Assembly (NCBI RefSeq): GCF_001975985.1
Contig: NZ_MTQF01000004.1
Span: 112,064-176,063, forward strand
Length of the DNA stretch: 64,000 bases
Origin: [Flexibacter] sp. ATCC 35103
Lineage (GTDB): Bacteria; Bacteroidota; Bacteroidia; Flavobacteriales; Flavobacteriaceae
Reading direction: 5' to 3'
Each line of letters opens with the position of its first letter. The first letter of the stretch is position 1. Below the pieces are notes generated by a model. The model did not search any database. It was given only the letters and a program-made list of their open reading frames with translations, and was not told the origin of the DNA. The position numbers were made by a program, and so were the translations under genes. This document shows positions 1-8,821 of the stretch, piece after piece.

Positions 1-1068
1 ATCTGTGTTGGTGTTTCCGCACTGCCATCCTTTGATTGTATGTTGCAAGTCGTTGAACATATTGATGTTCATATCATAAGCAGAACCTTCCTGCGCCAAA
101 AGATCAGACATTCCGTTGTTGTTGTAATCTCTGTCTGTTAATTTTAAGATCGATTGTTTTGTTTTTTGGCACAACCAAACAATCGCTTTGCTTTTTAATT
201 CCTGTGTCCAGATGCATTCTCCAACAAGCCAAGGCGTTTTGAAACGCGTTAGTTCTACAGCTGCAGACTGGTCCAATACGAAAGTCGCATTAGGGTGGTT
301 TTGTAAAAATGTAGCCGGAACTTCAGAACTGATATCTCCCTGAATGGTTCTCTTGATGATATCGGCTTTGTTTTGTCCCCATGCCATTAGTACGATTCTC
401 TTGGATCTCATAATGGTAGAAACTCCCATCGTGATGGCTCTTTTGGGAACGTTATCGATTCCGTTAAAGTCAGATGAGGCGTCTACTCTTGTAATGTGGT
501 CCAGTGTAATAATCCTGGTTCCTGAATTGATGTGCGATCCCGGTTCGTTGAAACCTACGTGACCCGTACGGCCAATTCCCAGTAACTGAAAGTCAAGTCC
601 TCCCGCATTTTTAATGTTCATTTCATAATCGATGCAATATTGGTTGAGTTCCTCAATGGCAACGGTTCCGTCGGGAACATTTACGTTCTCGGGTTTGATG
701 TCGATATGGTTAAAAAGATGCTGGTGCATGAAATAATGATAGCTCTGATTGTTCTCCCTGCTCATTGGATAATATTCATCCAGGTTGAAAGTGATCACAT
801 TGCTAAAACTAAGGCCTTCTTCTTTGTGCATTCTCACTAATTCCTCATAAACTTTTATAGGAGAAGAACCTGTTGCTAAACCCAATACACAAGATTTTCC
901 TTTTTCTTGTTTAGATCTAATTAATTGCGCGATTTCCTGCGCTACAATTACTGAAGCTTCTGCTGAATTTTTGAAGATTTCGTTATGGATTTTCTCAAAT
1001 CTGGTCTCTTCAAATTTTCCCGCGCTTTTATAGCTAATATCAGGTTTTATTTCTAAAGCACTTTTCAT
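1..1068 (-). CDS. nagB: Glucosamine-6-phosphate deaminase, partial (N-terminal 356 codons)
   Basis: The reading frame opens with ATG at 1068 and stays open to the window edge, so the 3' part is missing. The product isomerises and deaminates glucosamine-6-phosphate to fructose-6-phosphate plus ammonia, the last step of GlcNAc catabolism. Visible family motifs are GLATGSSP (residues 63-70, phosphate loop), NLDEYYP (95-101) and a GIGRTGHVGFNEPGS block around residue 160. The frame already exceeds the ~266 residues of E. coli NagB. Bacteroidota commonly carry a ~640-residue version with a C-terminal PIG-L/LmbE deacetylase-like domain, so that fusion is likely here, but the second domain lies outside the window. 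It follows susD-I by 115 bp in the same direction, separated by a strong hairpin, which fits a place in the chitin operon with separately tuned expression. Confidence 0.93.
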   Translation of the reverse strand, partial: MKSALEIKPDISYKSAGKFEETRFEKIHNEIFKNSAEASVIVAQEIAQLIRSKQEKGKSCVLGLATGSSPIKVYEELVRMHKEEGLSFSNVITFNLDEYYPMSRENNQSYHYFMHQHLFNHIDIKPENVNVPDGTVAIEELNQYCIDYEMNIKNAGGLDFQLLGIGRTGHVGFNEPGSHINSGTRIITLDHITRVDASSDFNGIDNVPKRAITMGVSTIMRSKRIVLMAWGQNKADIIKRTIQGDISSEVPATFLQNHPNATFVLDQSAAVELTRFKTPWLVGECIWTQELKSKAIVWLCQKTKQSILKLTDRDYNNNGMSDLLAQEGSAYDMNINMFNDLQHTIKGWQCGNTNTD

Positions 1069-1106
1069 TTCTTTTTTCTTTTTTGTATTTACAATTTTGG
1101 TTTTTG

Positions 1107-1142
1107 AAATGGTATAAGCAATTTGCACTGCTTATACCATTT
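1107..1142 (-). promoter_or_regulatory. Perfect 14-bp hairpin between susD-I and nagB
   Basis: Arms 1107-1120 and 1129-1142 are exact reverse complements around an 8-nt loop. No run of T follows on the minus strand, so it is not a classical intrinsic terminator. It may be an mRNA processing or 3'-stabilising structure, or a partial attenuator, that separates levels of the Sus proteins from the cytoplasmic NagB. The structure is seen; the role is inferred. Confidence 0.6.
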
Positions 1143-1183
1143 ACTAACCAAACTTAAATTCTTATATTCTTTGATATTTATTT

Positions 1184-2767
1184 TTAGAAATTTGGAGCAT
1201 TAACATCCCACCAAAGTCTGGTTCCTCCTGTATCAGGACCTCCTAATTTAGCCACTCCAGTTGCTACACCTTCTTTATTGTTTGCAATCTCAGACTGTAC
1301 AAAGTTGATTCTTCTTGGACCAAGGGGTGTAGAAATTTTTCCTCCACTGTTATTTACAAGTACAGGAAATAATTTTGGGTAACCTGTTCTTCTGTAATCA
1401 GACCATGCTTCTTGTCCTTCAGGAAAACCTGCAATCCATTTTTGAGTAATGATTTTTTGCAATTTTACTTCATTAGTTGCAGCACCATCCCAGGCAATTG
1501 TAACATTATTTACCGGTGCAGCATTATTTACAGGAAAATTAGGATCTGTATACGCTACTGGTAATTTTACATTATCTGCTGAATAAGCCGCAGCTCCTGA
1601 AACACCTCTTTGATCAAATGAAGCCTGAATACCTAATTTGTATAGTGATTCAGCATCACTACCCATATTCCAGCCTCTTAAAGCTCCTTCAGCTCTTAAA
1701 AAATAAGCTTCGGCAGTTGTAAATAAATAAATTTCTTTTGATTTTACGACAGCTCCAATTCCTGAAAAATCCTGGTGATCTCCTTTTCCTCCAATTGTAA
1801 TACCAGTACGAACTCCTTTGTATTGTCCCGGAAATTGAGCAGATGTATCAAAATAAGCTGCTATTCTAGGATCTTCATATCCTTTTAAGATAGATTCCAT
1901 ATCTGCAGACATACGAATGTCTAACCATGAACCGCTAATTGTAGCAATAGGATTTGTAAAGTCCGGAGATACAATTTTAAACGCATCTCCATTTGTAGTC
2001 ATTACTCCAAATTTTTGTGCGATTGCTTTTTCAGCCTGTGCTTTTGCGATATCCGGTTTTACTTTTACAATACGCATTGCTAATCTTAAACGCAATGTGT
2101 TAGCAAATTTTACCCATTGTTTATAGTCCCCTTTATAACCTGATAAATCAGTAGCGGCAAAAGCTGTAGCTTCACCTGCATCTACTCTTTTTGTTAATTC
2201 TGTAACTGCAATATCCAACTCAGAAAACATTTGGTTATAAACTTCTTCCTGAGAGTCGTAAGCTATTGGTGCTTCTTTACCGTATTGAGAATAAATAATT
2301 GGTCCGAAAATATCTGTAAGTCTGTGCATTCCTTCTACTTTCAAAATAAGAGAAAGTGCATAAAACTGATCGTATTTTCCTTTTGCTTTATTTGCAATAT
2401 CATATGCATTAAACATGACGTTAGGATATGCATTACTCCATATAGCAACGTTCCATGGATCAATCAAATCATAAGTAGTATTATTACTTCCTCCTCTAAA
2501 TCCAGTTGGTGTAGCCATATAACCTGACCAAATATCTGCATTTAAGTTTTGTTGCAGCTGGTATTGATCTTCTCTTTGATTTCCTAATACCTGAATATTA
2601 TTAAACATTGGAGCAAATCCTCCTTTGATGTGATTAAAGTCTTGCGCTAGTTGCTCCTGACTAAAACCATTAGGATTTGTATTAATATCCTCAAAATTAT
2701 CTGTACAACCTACTGCAGCAAGTAATGAAATACAGACAGCTGTTGTTTTTATATTTTTTAATTTCAT
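1184..2767 (-). CDS. SusD/RagB-family glycan-binding lipoprotein (chitin locus, copy I)
   Basis: This is a 527-residue outer-membrane lipoprotein of the SusD/RagB family, the surface lid that captures glycans for its partner SusC. A signal peptide ends in the lipobox AAVGC with Cys21 as the lipidation site. The body has the alpha-helical TPR-like fold signature, including the run LRLRLAMRIVKVKPDIAKAQ typical of the SusD-like-2 branch, and a conserved C-terminal WWDVN ending. It starts 11 bp after the susC-I stop, so the two are translated from one message. The neighbouring GH18 enzyme and NagB point to chito-oligosaccharides as ligand; the binding residues themselves cannot be assigned from sequence alone. 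Confidence 0.93.
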   Translation of the reverse strand: MKLKNIKTTAVCISLLAAVGCTDNFEDINTNPNGFSQEQLAQDFNHIKGGFAPMFNNIQVLGNQREDQYQLQQNLNADIWSGYMATPTGFRGGSNNTTYDLIDPWNVAIWSNAYPNVMFNAYDIANKAKGKYDQFYALSLILKVEGMHRLTDIFGPIIYSQYGKEAPIAYDSQEEVYNQMFSELDIAVTELTKRVDAGEATAFAATDLSGYKGDYKQWVKFANTLRLRLAMRIVKVKPDIAKAQAEKAIAQKFGVMTTNGDAFKIVSPDFTNPIATISGSWLDIRMSADMESILKGYEDPRIAAYFDTSAQFPGQYKGVRTGITIGGKGDHQDFSGIGAVVKSKEIYLFTTAEAYFLRAEGALRGWNMGSDAESLYKLGIQASFDQRGVSGAAAYSADNVKLPVAYTDPNFPVNNAAPVNNVTIAWDGAATNEVKLQKIITQKWIAGFPEGQEAWSDYRRTGYPKLFPVLVNNSGGKISTPLGPRRINFVQSEIANNKEGVATGVAKLGGPDTGGTRLWWDVNAPNF

Positions 2768-2778
2768 TTTTTTTGAAT

Positions 2779-5700
2779 TTAGAAAGTTACATTTAAATTA
2801 AGACCGACACTTCTAGTAGATGGTAAACCATAGATATCAACACCTTGCAAGCCTTCTCCTGTACTTAATGCAATATTTGGATCAAAAGGAGCGTCTTTGT
2901 AAATAAAGAATAAGTTTCTGGCAATTAAAGAGATACTAGCTGTTTGAAAAACAGGAAGTCTTTTAGGATTAAAAGTATATCCTATAGAAATCTCTCTTAC
3001 ACTTACGTTTGTACCACTGTAAATATATTCTCCGGTAATTCCGTCTCTTCCTCCAACTGTTTTGTAATATTGTTTAGCATCCATTGTAGTAACTGGTGTT
3101 CCATCAGGCATAACAGCGTTGATTGCAACTCCTCCAGCATTTCTGGCATCACCTGTAGCTTTAGATACTCCAAAATAATCGTTTTGAGCCTGAGTCATAC
3201 TCATAACTTCACCACCAAAACGTCCGTCAACTAATACATTTGCAAAGAATGCCCCTAATTTAAAAGAGTTAGAAAAACCTAACATAAAATCAGGATTTGC
3301 ATTTCCTACTTCAACAAAACCTGAACCGTTGTTTTGAATGTTTCCGTCTGAATTTAATAAAATTCTACCTTGAGCATCTCTTAAAATAGTTTTACCCATA
3401 ATAGCTCCAAATGGTCTTCCTTCGATTAATGAATATTGGTAATTATTAACTCCCGGATCTGTAAGGTTAACTACTTTTCCTAATGAATCAGGAAGTTCTT
3501 TTACCTTATTTCTATTTTGAGAAAAGTTTACAGATGAATCCCAAGTAAATTTATCACCTCTAACAATTCCAGCATTCAATACAATCTCAAAACCTTTATT
3601 TTCGATACTTCCTGCATTAAATCCGTAATATTTAACTCCTTCTGGATTTCCTTCTGGAGCAATAACCTGTAAATATTGATTTTTAGTTTCAGAACTGTAG
3701 TATGAAATTTCAAAACCTAATCTGTTGTTAAACATTCTCCACTCAGTACCAAATTCGTACTCAGATTTTAATTCTGGTTTTAAAGTAGTTCCGCTTTGTA
3801 CACCAACCTGAGGTTGTGCAGGAAGTCCTGGAAGGAAATAATTTACCGGAGTAGTAACAAAAGCATTAATATCGTTACCAACCTCAGCATAAGTTCCACG
3901 AACTTTAGCAAAACTGATGAAGTCCGGCATTGTAAACATTTCACTAAGAATACCTGTTACCCCTACTGAAGGATAAAAATAAGATGGACTATCTGTATTA
4001 ACTAATGTAGATGACCAGTCATTTCTAGCTGCTAAATCTAAATACAACATTTCTTTATATCCAAAAGTTGTAGTTGCAAACACAGATTGTACTTCTCTTT
4101 TAGAACCAATTGTTTGGTAATTTCCTGTGTTATTTACAAAGTTATGAAGTGTAAACCAGTTCGTAAGTGTTAATCCTCCTCCAATTCCTGAATCTAAAAT
4201 TGTTTTTTGATTTGTTAACGTATTAGTTATACTGGTACCAATGTTAGCATTGAATGTCAAATCATTAGAAAATTTTGTATTGATTGTAGCAATTAAATCT
4301 CCGTAACGTTGTGTGCTATATGAATTTTCGTTGATGTAACGACCATTTGCATGAGAAAGTGTTCCTTGAGTTGTAGCAAATATCTTTTTGTCAAATTCGC
4401 TGTCAATTCTGTTATAGCTATATCTTGAAGCAATTGTTAACCAATTATTTGCTTTGTAAGAAGCTGTAATTGCACCATTAAAGAAGTTATTTTTATCTTC
4501 AGATTTATTTCTGTTAATAGCCCAATATGGGTTTTGCATAATATCTCTGTTTGTCATCCAGTTTTGAGCCATTAAATTTCTGTTTGGATCAAAAACTTCA
4601 AAATTGTCTTTGTAAGCATTAAAATCGTTTCCTCTTGGCATTAAATAAACTCCAGTCAATGGGTTAAAATAAAGTCCGTTAACTGGTTTATTTATAATTG
4701 ATTGAGTTGTATAATTTGCATTTACTCCAAGTGTTAATTTATCATCTAAGAACTTAGCACTCTGACGAATACCAAAGTTATTTTTCTTGATACTGTTTCC
4801 AGGCATAATTCCTGTTCCTGATGTATTAGCATAAGATAATGCTGTAGAAGAATTTGCTGATGCAGTAGAATATCCTAAAGATGTAATTTGTGTAGTTCCT
4901 GTATTAAAGAAATCTTTTACGTGATCTTTTGATTTTTGTTTATTACCCCAAGTTTCATCTTCTCCTGCATTAGCAATGTAATCAGATTGAAATTCTGGTA
5001 AATAAGCCGCTGTATCAAAAGTAGTAACAGATGATGCTGAAATATTTCCTTTTCCTTCTTTAGCTTTTTTAGAAGAAAGTAAAATTACTCCATTTGCTCC
5101 CTGAGAACCATACAATACAGATGCTGCTGCACCTTTAAGAACTGTCATTCCTTCATAATCATCAGGATTAATCAAAGACACAACATCTCCACCATCACGA
5201 TTACCTCCTGATAAACTACCAAATGTATCATTTGGCTGTCCTGATCCGGAGTTTAGCATTGGGATACCATCAATAACATACAAAGGTTGGTTGTTTGTTA
5301 CAGAAGAGTTTCCACGAATAACAACTTTAGTAGATCCACCAGTACCTCCAGAGCTTTTTGTTACGGCAACACCAGCAATTTTACCGGCAATTGTATTGAT
5401 AACGTTTGCATCTTTTACACGAGTTAACTCTTCTCCTTTAAGTTCCTGAGCTGCGTATGTCAAAGATTTTCTAGTTTTCTTAAGACCTAATGAAGTTACA
5501 ACTACTTCATTTAATGCATTAGATGCACCTTGTTGCATTTTTACGTTAATTGTAGCAGCATCTCCTACAACTATTGATTGTGTTTCAAGACCTACATACG
5601 TAAAAACTAAAGTTTGTCCTTTTTGTGCTTCAATAGTGTACAAACCGTCAAAATCGGTAGTAGTACCTTTTTGACCTCCTTGTACTGCAACAGATGCCCC

Positions 5701-5811
5701 TGGCAATGGCAACCCGTCAGAATCTGTAATCACACCTTTGACATTTTTTACCTGAGCAAGTGAAACTTGCGCCGTAAAAACAATCATAAAGATTAAGAAA
5801 ATTTTTTTCAT
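2779..5811 (-). CDS. SusC/RagA-family TonB-linked outer membrane transporter (copy I)
   Basis: This 1010-residue TonB-dependent transporter would import chito-oligosaccharides across the outer membrane together with the adjacent SusD. In order: signal peptide (1-20, ending in SLAQ), a carboxypeptidase-D regulatory-like domain (about 25-95, [16 protein letters not shown]), a connecting VVVTSLG segment, the plug domain (about 120-240, with [19 protein letters not shown]) and a C-terminal beta-barrel ending in Phe. Length is normal for the family. Its first 35 residues resemble those of susC-II closely (shared [10 protein letters not shown] in the signal peptide), which suggests the two pairs arose by duplication. 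It is the first gene of its transcription unit, and its upstream region carries the 50-bp box at 5891-5940 also found before susC-II. Confidence 0.95.
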   Translation of the reverse strand: MKKIFLIFMIVFTAQVSLAQVKNVKGVITDSDGLPLPGASVAVQGGQKGTTTDFDGLYTIEAQKGQTLVFTYVGLETQSIVVGDAATINVKMQQGASNALNEVVVTSLGLKKTRKSLTYAAQELKGEELTRVKDANVINTIAGKIAGVAVTKSSGGTGGSTKVVIRGNSSVTNNQPLYVIDGIPMLNSGSGQPNDTFGSLSGGNRDGGDVVSLINPDDYEGMTVLKGAAASVLYGSQGANGVILLSSKKAKEGKGNISASSVTTFDTAAYLPEFQSDYIANAGEDETWGNKQKSKDHVKDFFNTGTTQITSLGYSTASANSSTALSYANTSGTGIMPGNSIKKNNFGIRQSAKFLDDKLTLGVNANYTTQSIINKPVNGLYFNPLTGVYLMPRGNDFNAYKDNFEVFDPNRNLMAQNWMTNRDIMQNPYWAINRNKSEDKNNFFNGAITASYKANNWLTIASRYSYNRIDSEFDKKIFATTQGTLSHANGRYINENSYSTQRYGDLIATINTKFSNDLTFNANIGTSITNTLTNQKTILDSGIGGGLTLTNWFTLHNFVNNTGNYQTIGSKREVQSVFATTTFGYKEMLYLDLAARNDWSSTLVNTDSPSYFYPSVGVTGILSEMFTMPDFISFAKVRGTYAEVGNDINAFVTTPVNYFLPGLPAQPQVGVQSGTTLKPELKSEYEFGTEWRMFNNRLGFEISYYSSETKNQYLQVIAPEGNPEGVKYYGFNAGSIENKGFEIVLNAGIVRGDKFTWDSSVNFSQNRNKVKELPDSLGKVVNLTDPGVNNYQYSLIEGRPFGAIMGKTILRDAQGRILLNSDGNIQNNGSGFVEVGNANPDFMLGFSNSFKLGAFFANVLVDGRFGGEVMSMTQAQNDYFGVSKATGDARNAGGVAINAVMPDGTPVTTMDAKQYYKTVGGRDGITGEYIYSGTNVSVREISIGYTFNPKRLPVFQTASISLIARNLFFIYKDAPFDPNIALSTGEGLQGVDIYGLPSTRSVGLNLNVTF

Positions 5812-5890
5812 GTTTATTTATTTTGTTAGTTATGGTGTAAATTTATTCTTAAGGGATTGTTAAAAAAAATAATTTATACAAACGACTTTA

Positions 5891-5940
5891 AATTTTAAAC
5901 GAACGACATAAAACAATCAACAATACGTTTTACGAAAACG
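5891..5940 (-). promoter_or_regulatory. Conserved susC upstream box, copy I
   Basis: Positions 5891-5940 match 12091-12140 at 43 of 50 bases, and lie 80-129 bp before the susC-I ATG against 81-130 bp before the susC-II ATG. The box holds an inverted repeat CGTTTT-ACG-AAAACG; in this copy it runs on into the perfect palindrome GAAAACGTTTTC. Same sequence at the same distance suggests a shared operator, most simply for the LytTR regulator encoded at 13321-14022. The match is seen; the regulator assignment is inferred. The rest of the 365-bp gap 5812-6176 is AT-rich, with only a weak 7-bp hairpin near 6118-6139. Confidence 0.7.
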
Positions 5941-6176
5941 TTTTCAAATAAATAAACCACATGATTTTATATATTTTTCAAAGTTTTATTTATCAAATTA
6001 ACCATTTGTTTAAAATATCAATTAATCAATAAAGCTCTGAAATACTGCCAGATACATAAAAATTAGGGTATATTTAACAAGATATCATTATCTGAACCCA
6101 GATTAGCATCACTTAGCAGAATCTTTATTTTGATTCTGATTTTATTTATTTTTTAAAGACAATTCTATCAATCGCT

Positions 6177-7202
6177 TTAATTACCACAAAGTCCTGTAGT
6201 TTTAAATTTTAAACTGGTATATTTTTTATGAATAACATCTAATAAAGAATATTCAGTAAAAGAATCCTGTGCTAATTCCCAAATCATAATTCCACCTGCA
6301 TTTTGAGAAGCAAATTCTACTTTTTGAGAAATTGTAGGTCTTCCGTTATAATATGTTTTTCCAAGTTCGTCCTGATCGGCAAATTGAGATCCTGCTTCAA
6401 CGATTTGCCCATAAGTTGAACTGGTTACTTCAGGATAAGTGAAATTATAACCATAAAAAGGCACGCCGAGTGTTAATTTCTCACTTGGTATATTTTGTAG
6501 TTTATGCCAAAAATCAATCCCATCTTTAGCATTACTCATCGAACTGTGTTGTCCCGGATTATTTGGAGTCCACGGTCCTGTGCCGTCATAAGACATAATA
6601 TTCAGAAAATCGAAAGCATTTAATGCCTGACTGCTTATATTATCGAATCGGGAATTATTTGGCAATGCAGCCGTGAGAAGTTTTTTATGTTCTGTGAGCG
6701 TTTTTCTTAATTCTAAAACAAATCCGCTATAACCTGTTGTTACGGCGTCCCATTCCAGATCTACATCAACGCCATCAAGATGATGGAGTGCTACAAAATT
6801 TATTATGCTCTGAATTAAAGCCGGCCTGTTTTCAGGTTTATCAATTAAAAATGACCAATTTGCAGCTTGTTCTTCAGATATAACTCCGCCTGCGAGCGAA
6901 ATACTGATTATAATATTCGGATTAACTGATTTTGCATATTTAATAAGTGCATCTATATCTGCGCTAAAATTTAAACTTCCATCTTTATTCGGATTCGCAA
7001 ATGCGATATTAAGATGTGTCAATTTACAAAACGGAACTGAAGTCATTTTATTAAAATTATCCGAAGATAAATAACCTACAACTCTTGCTGTTTTTGTTTT
7101 TGAATTTTCAGGATTCGTTTCTTTTTTTGTTGAAGCGCTATAGATCGAAAAAAGAGAACTTATAAAAAAGAGAATGCCTAATAAGGCTTTATTTTTTATC
7201 AT
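6177..7202 (-). CDS. Secreted glycoside hydrolase family 18 chitinase-like enzyme
   Basis: This 341-residue protein is a compact GH18 enzyme that would hydrolyse chitin or chito-oligosaccharides by substrate-assisted catalysis. The catalytic signature DGVDVDLEWD lies at residues 143-152 with Glu150 as the acid; the SxGG-like strand ISLAGG is at 101-106 and a late MIWELAQD strand supplies the conserved Trp. A hydrophobic N-terminal segment (about 5-23) is a signal peptide or anchor; there is no lipobox Cys and no type IX secretion C-terminal domain, so a periplasmic site acting on imported oligomers is plausible. It lies 87 bp after susD-II in the same direction. A 13-bp inverted repeat brackets its start codon (7174-7186 and 7253-7265). 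Confidence 0.93.
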   Translation of the reverse strand: MIKNKALLGILFFISSLFSIYSASTKKETNPENSKTKTARVVGYLSSDNFNKMTSVPFCKLTHLNIAFANPNKDGSLNFSADIDALIKYAKSVNPNIIISISLAGGVISEEQAANWSFLIDKPENRPALIQSIINFVALHHLDGVDVDLEWDAVTTGYSGFVLELRKTLTEHKKLLTAALPNNSRFDNISSQALNAFDFLNIMSYDGTGPWTPNNPGQHSSMSNAKDGIDFWHKLQNIPSEKLTLGVPFYGYNFTYPEVTSSTYGQIVEAGSQFADQDELGKTYYNGRPTISQKVEFASQNAGGIMIWELAQDSFTEYSLLDVIHKKYTSLKFKTTGLCGN

Positions 7203-7265
7203 AATTTTAATTTAAACTGTTGTTTTTAATTTTAATTAGAATGAAAATAACACCTTATTAGGCAT
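7174..7265 (-). promoter_or_regulatory. Inverted repeat bracketing the GH18 start codon
   Basis: The 13-mer at 7253-7265 is the exact reverse complement of 7174-7186. In the mRNA the first arm lies 51-63 nt before the ATG and the second covers codons 6-10, so pairing would put the ribosome binding site and start codon in a 66-nt loop. The arms are seen; control of translation is inferred. Confidence 0.45.
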
Positions 7266-7289
7266 AACTTTATGTTTGAGATTTATTTT

Positions 7290-8810
7290 TTAGTTTGCAT
7301 CCCACCAAACTTTACCTAACCAGTCATTTTTTCCTCCCATTCTGGATATTGCATCTAAATAATTTTTCTGGTTTTTCTGCATTTCATCATTTGGATAATA
7401 CAAACGTGTTGGTGTAACTCCTCCAGTTTCAGAATCTGTATTGGTTATTGGAAGTAAATGAGGGAATCCTGTTCTTCTCCAGTTTGAATATGCTTCGATA
7501 CTATTAAATAAATAGGTAATCCAGATTTGAGTTCCAATTTGTTCTTTTTCTTTTCCTGCAACTAAAGGTTTAGCATTTACATAAGCATCAATACTTGCCT
7601 GACTTGCAGGAGCTGCACCATAAATTTCTAATTGTTTGATACCGGCTTCAACACCTTTTTTGTAATATTCTGCTGCAGAACCTGAAACCCATCCTCTAAA
7701 AGCGGCTTCTGCTAACAACAATTCTGTTTCTGAATAACTAACATGTAAAAAAGGAGTTGTTCTTAATTTTAAATAAGGCTGAATTCCTGAAGCTGAATTT
7801 GATCCTCCCGGAAGTTCCCATCTAAATACTCCTGGCCTAACACCTTCATATAATGTTTCGCCCGGTTGTATTGGAGACCAGTAAACGATACTACTGCTAG
7901 TTTTTGGCGTTGCGATCATCGTTAATCTGGGATCTCCATTATTTCTTAGATAATCTATTAATAAAGAACTAAAATGATCACCATCTTCATCAGAGATAAA
8001 TCCGTACGACAATCCATTTCCTCTAAAATCAAGTTTAGAAGGATCATCATTAAAAGGAAAATCTAAATGATGCATAATACAGTTGTCCGCATTGCTTTCA
8101 AAAACTCCATTTTGAAGTGCTGCTTTTGCCTGTTTTTCAGCTTCGGCAGGTTTTACTTCAGAGATTCTCATGGCCAAACGCAAACGCATAGTATTCGCTA
8201 ATTTTTTCCATTTTGAAATATCTCCGTTATAAAACAAATCTCCTTTTACTAAATCTCCTCCAGCATTTAACTGATTAAAAGCTTCGTCTAATTCTTTGAA
8301 AAAAGCAGCATAAATATCCTCTTGTTTATCATATTTAGGAGTTACAATTCCTTGAGAAAAAGCTAAACCAGCTTCAGAATAAGGTACATCGCCATAAATA
8401 TCCGTTAAACGCTGTGCGATCATTACTCTCATAATTTTTGCAACGGCATTCATATTTATTGCTGCAGGATCTGCGCTTGTTTTTTCAAGTATATCAACAA
8501 TACTTTTCATTTCGTGTGCATATACATTTCGCCATAAGGCTACTGCATACTCCTCGCTGTTTATAAATTTGTTCCCGTATTGTGTTACTGCCCATGAACC
8601 GGCATAATGCTGTACAAAACCTCCAGAATATATTAAATTGGTTCTGTGTTGGTAATATCCGTCACCGGACATACACAATTGAGTAAAGGTAAGCTGACCA
8701 GCAGGATTTGGTGATAACGCTACCGGATCTTTTACCAGTTCGTCAAAATTTTCGGTACAGCCAACTACTGTAAACACTGCAAGTATGGCTATTATATATT
8801 TGATTTTCAT
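7290..8810 (-). CDS. SusD/RagB-family glycan-binding lipoprotein (chitin locus, copy II)
   Basis: This is a 506-residue SusD-like surface lipoprotein. The signal peptide ends at lipobox VVGC with Cys18. The helical signature MRLRLAMRISEVKPAEAEKQ near the middle and the terminal WWDAN match the first SusD of the locus, so both belong to the same SusD-like-2 branch, though the two have diverged widely elsewhere. It follows susC-II by 11 bp, the same spacing as in the other pair. Two complete SusC/D pairs in one locus would allow uptake of oligomers of different length or form; that split of roles is inference. Confidence 0.93.
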   Translation of the reverse strand: MKIKYIIAILAVFTVVGCTENFDELVKDPVALSPNPAGQLTFTQLCMSGDGYYQHRTNLIYSGGFVQHYAGSWAVTQYGNKFINSEEYAVALWRNVYAHEMKSIVDILEKTSADPAAINMNAVAKIMRVMIAQRLTDIYGDVPYSEAGLAFSQGIVTPKYDKQEDIYAAFFKELDEAFNQLNAGGDLVKGDLFYNGDISKWKKLANTMRLRLAMRISEVKPAEAEKQAKAALQNGVFESNADNCIMHHLDFPFNDDPSKLDFRGNGLSYGFISDEDGDHFSSLLIDYLRNNGDPRLTMIATPKTSSSIVYWSPIQPGETLYEGVRPGVFRWELPGGSNSASGIQPYLKLRTTPFLHVSYSETELLLAEAAFRGWVSGSAAEYYKKGVEAGIKQLEIYGAAPASQASIDAYVNAKPLVAGKEKEQIGTQIWITYLFNSIEAYSNWRRTGFPHLLPITNTDSETGGVTPTRLYYPNDEMQKNQKNYLDAISRMGGKNDWLGKVWWDAN

Positions 8811-8821
8811 AATTTACTTTT

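Noticed and set aside
6118-6139. CAGAATC/GATTCTG hairpin as a GH18 terminator
   Set aside because: Only a 7-bp stem, and the T-rich tail is on the plus strand, not after the minus-strand gene.
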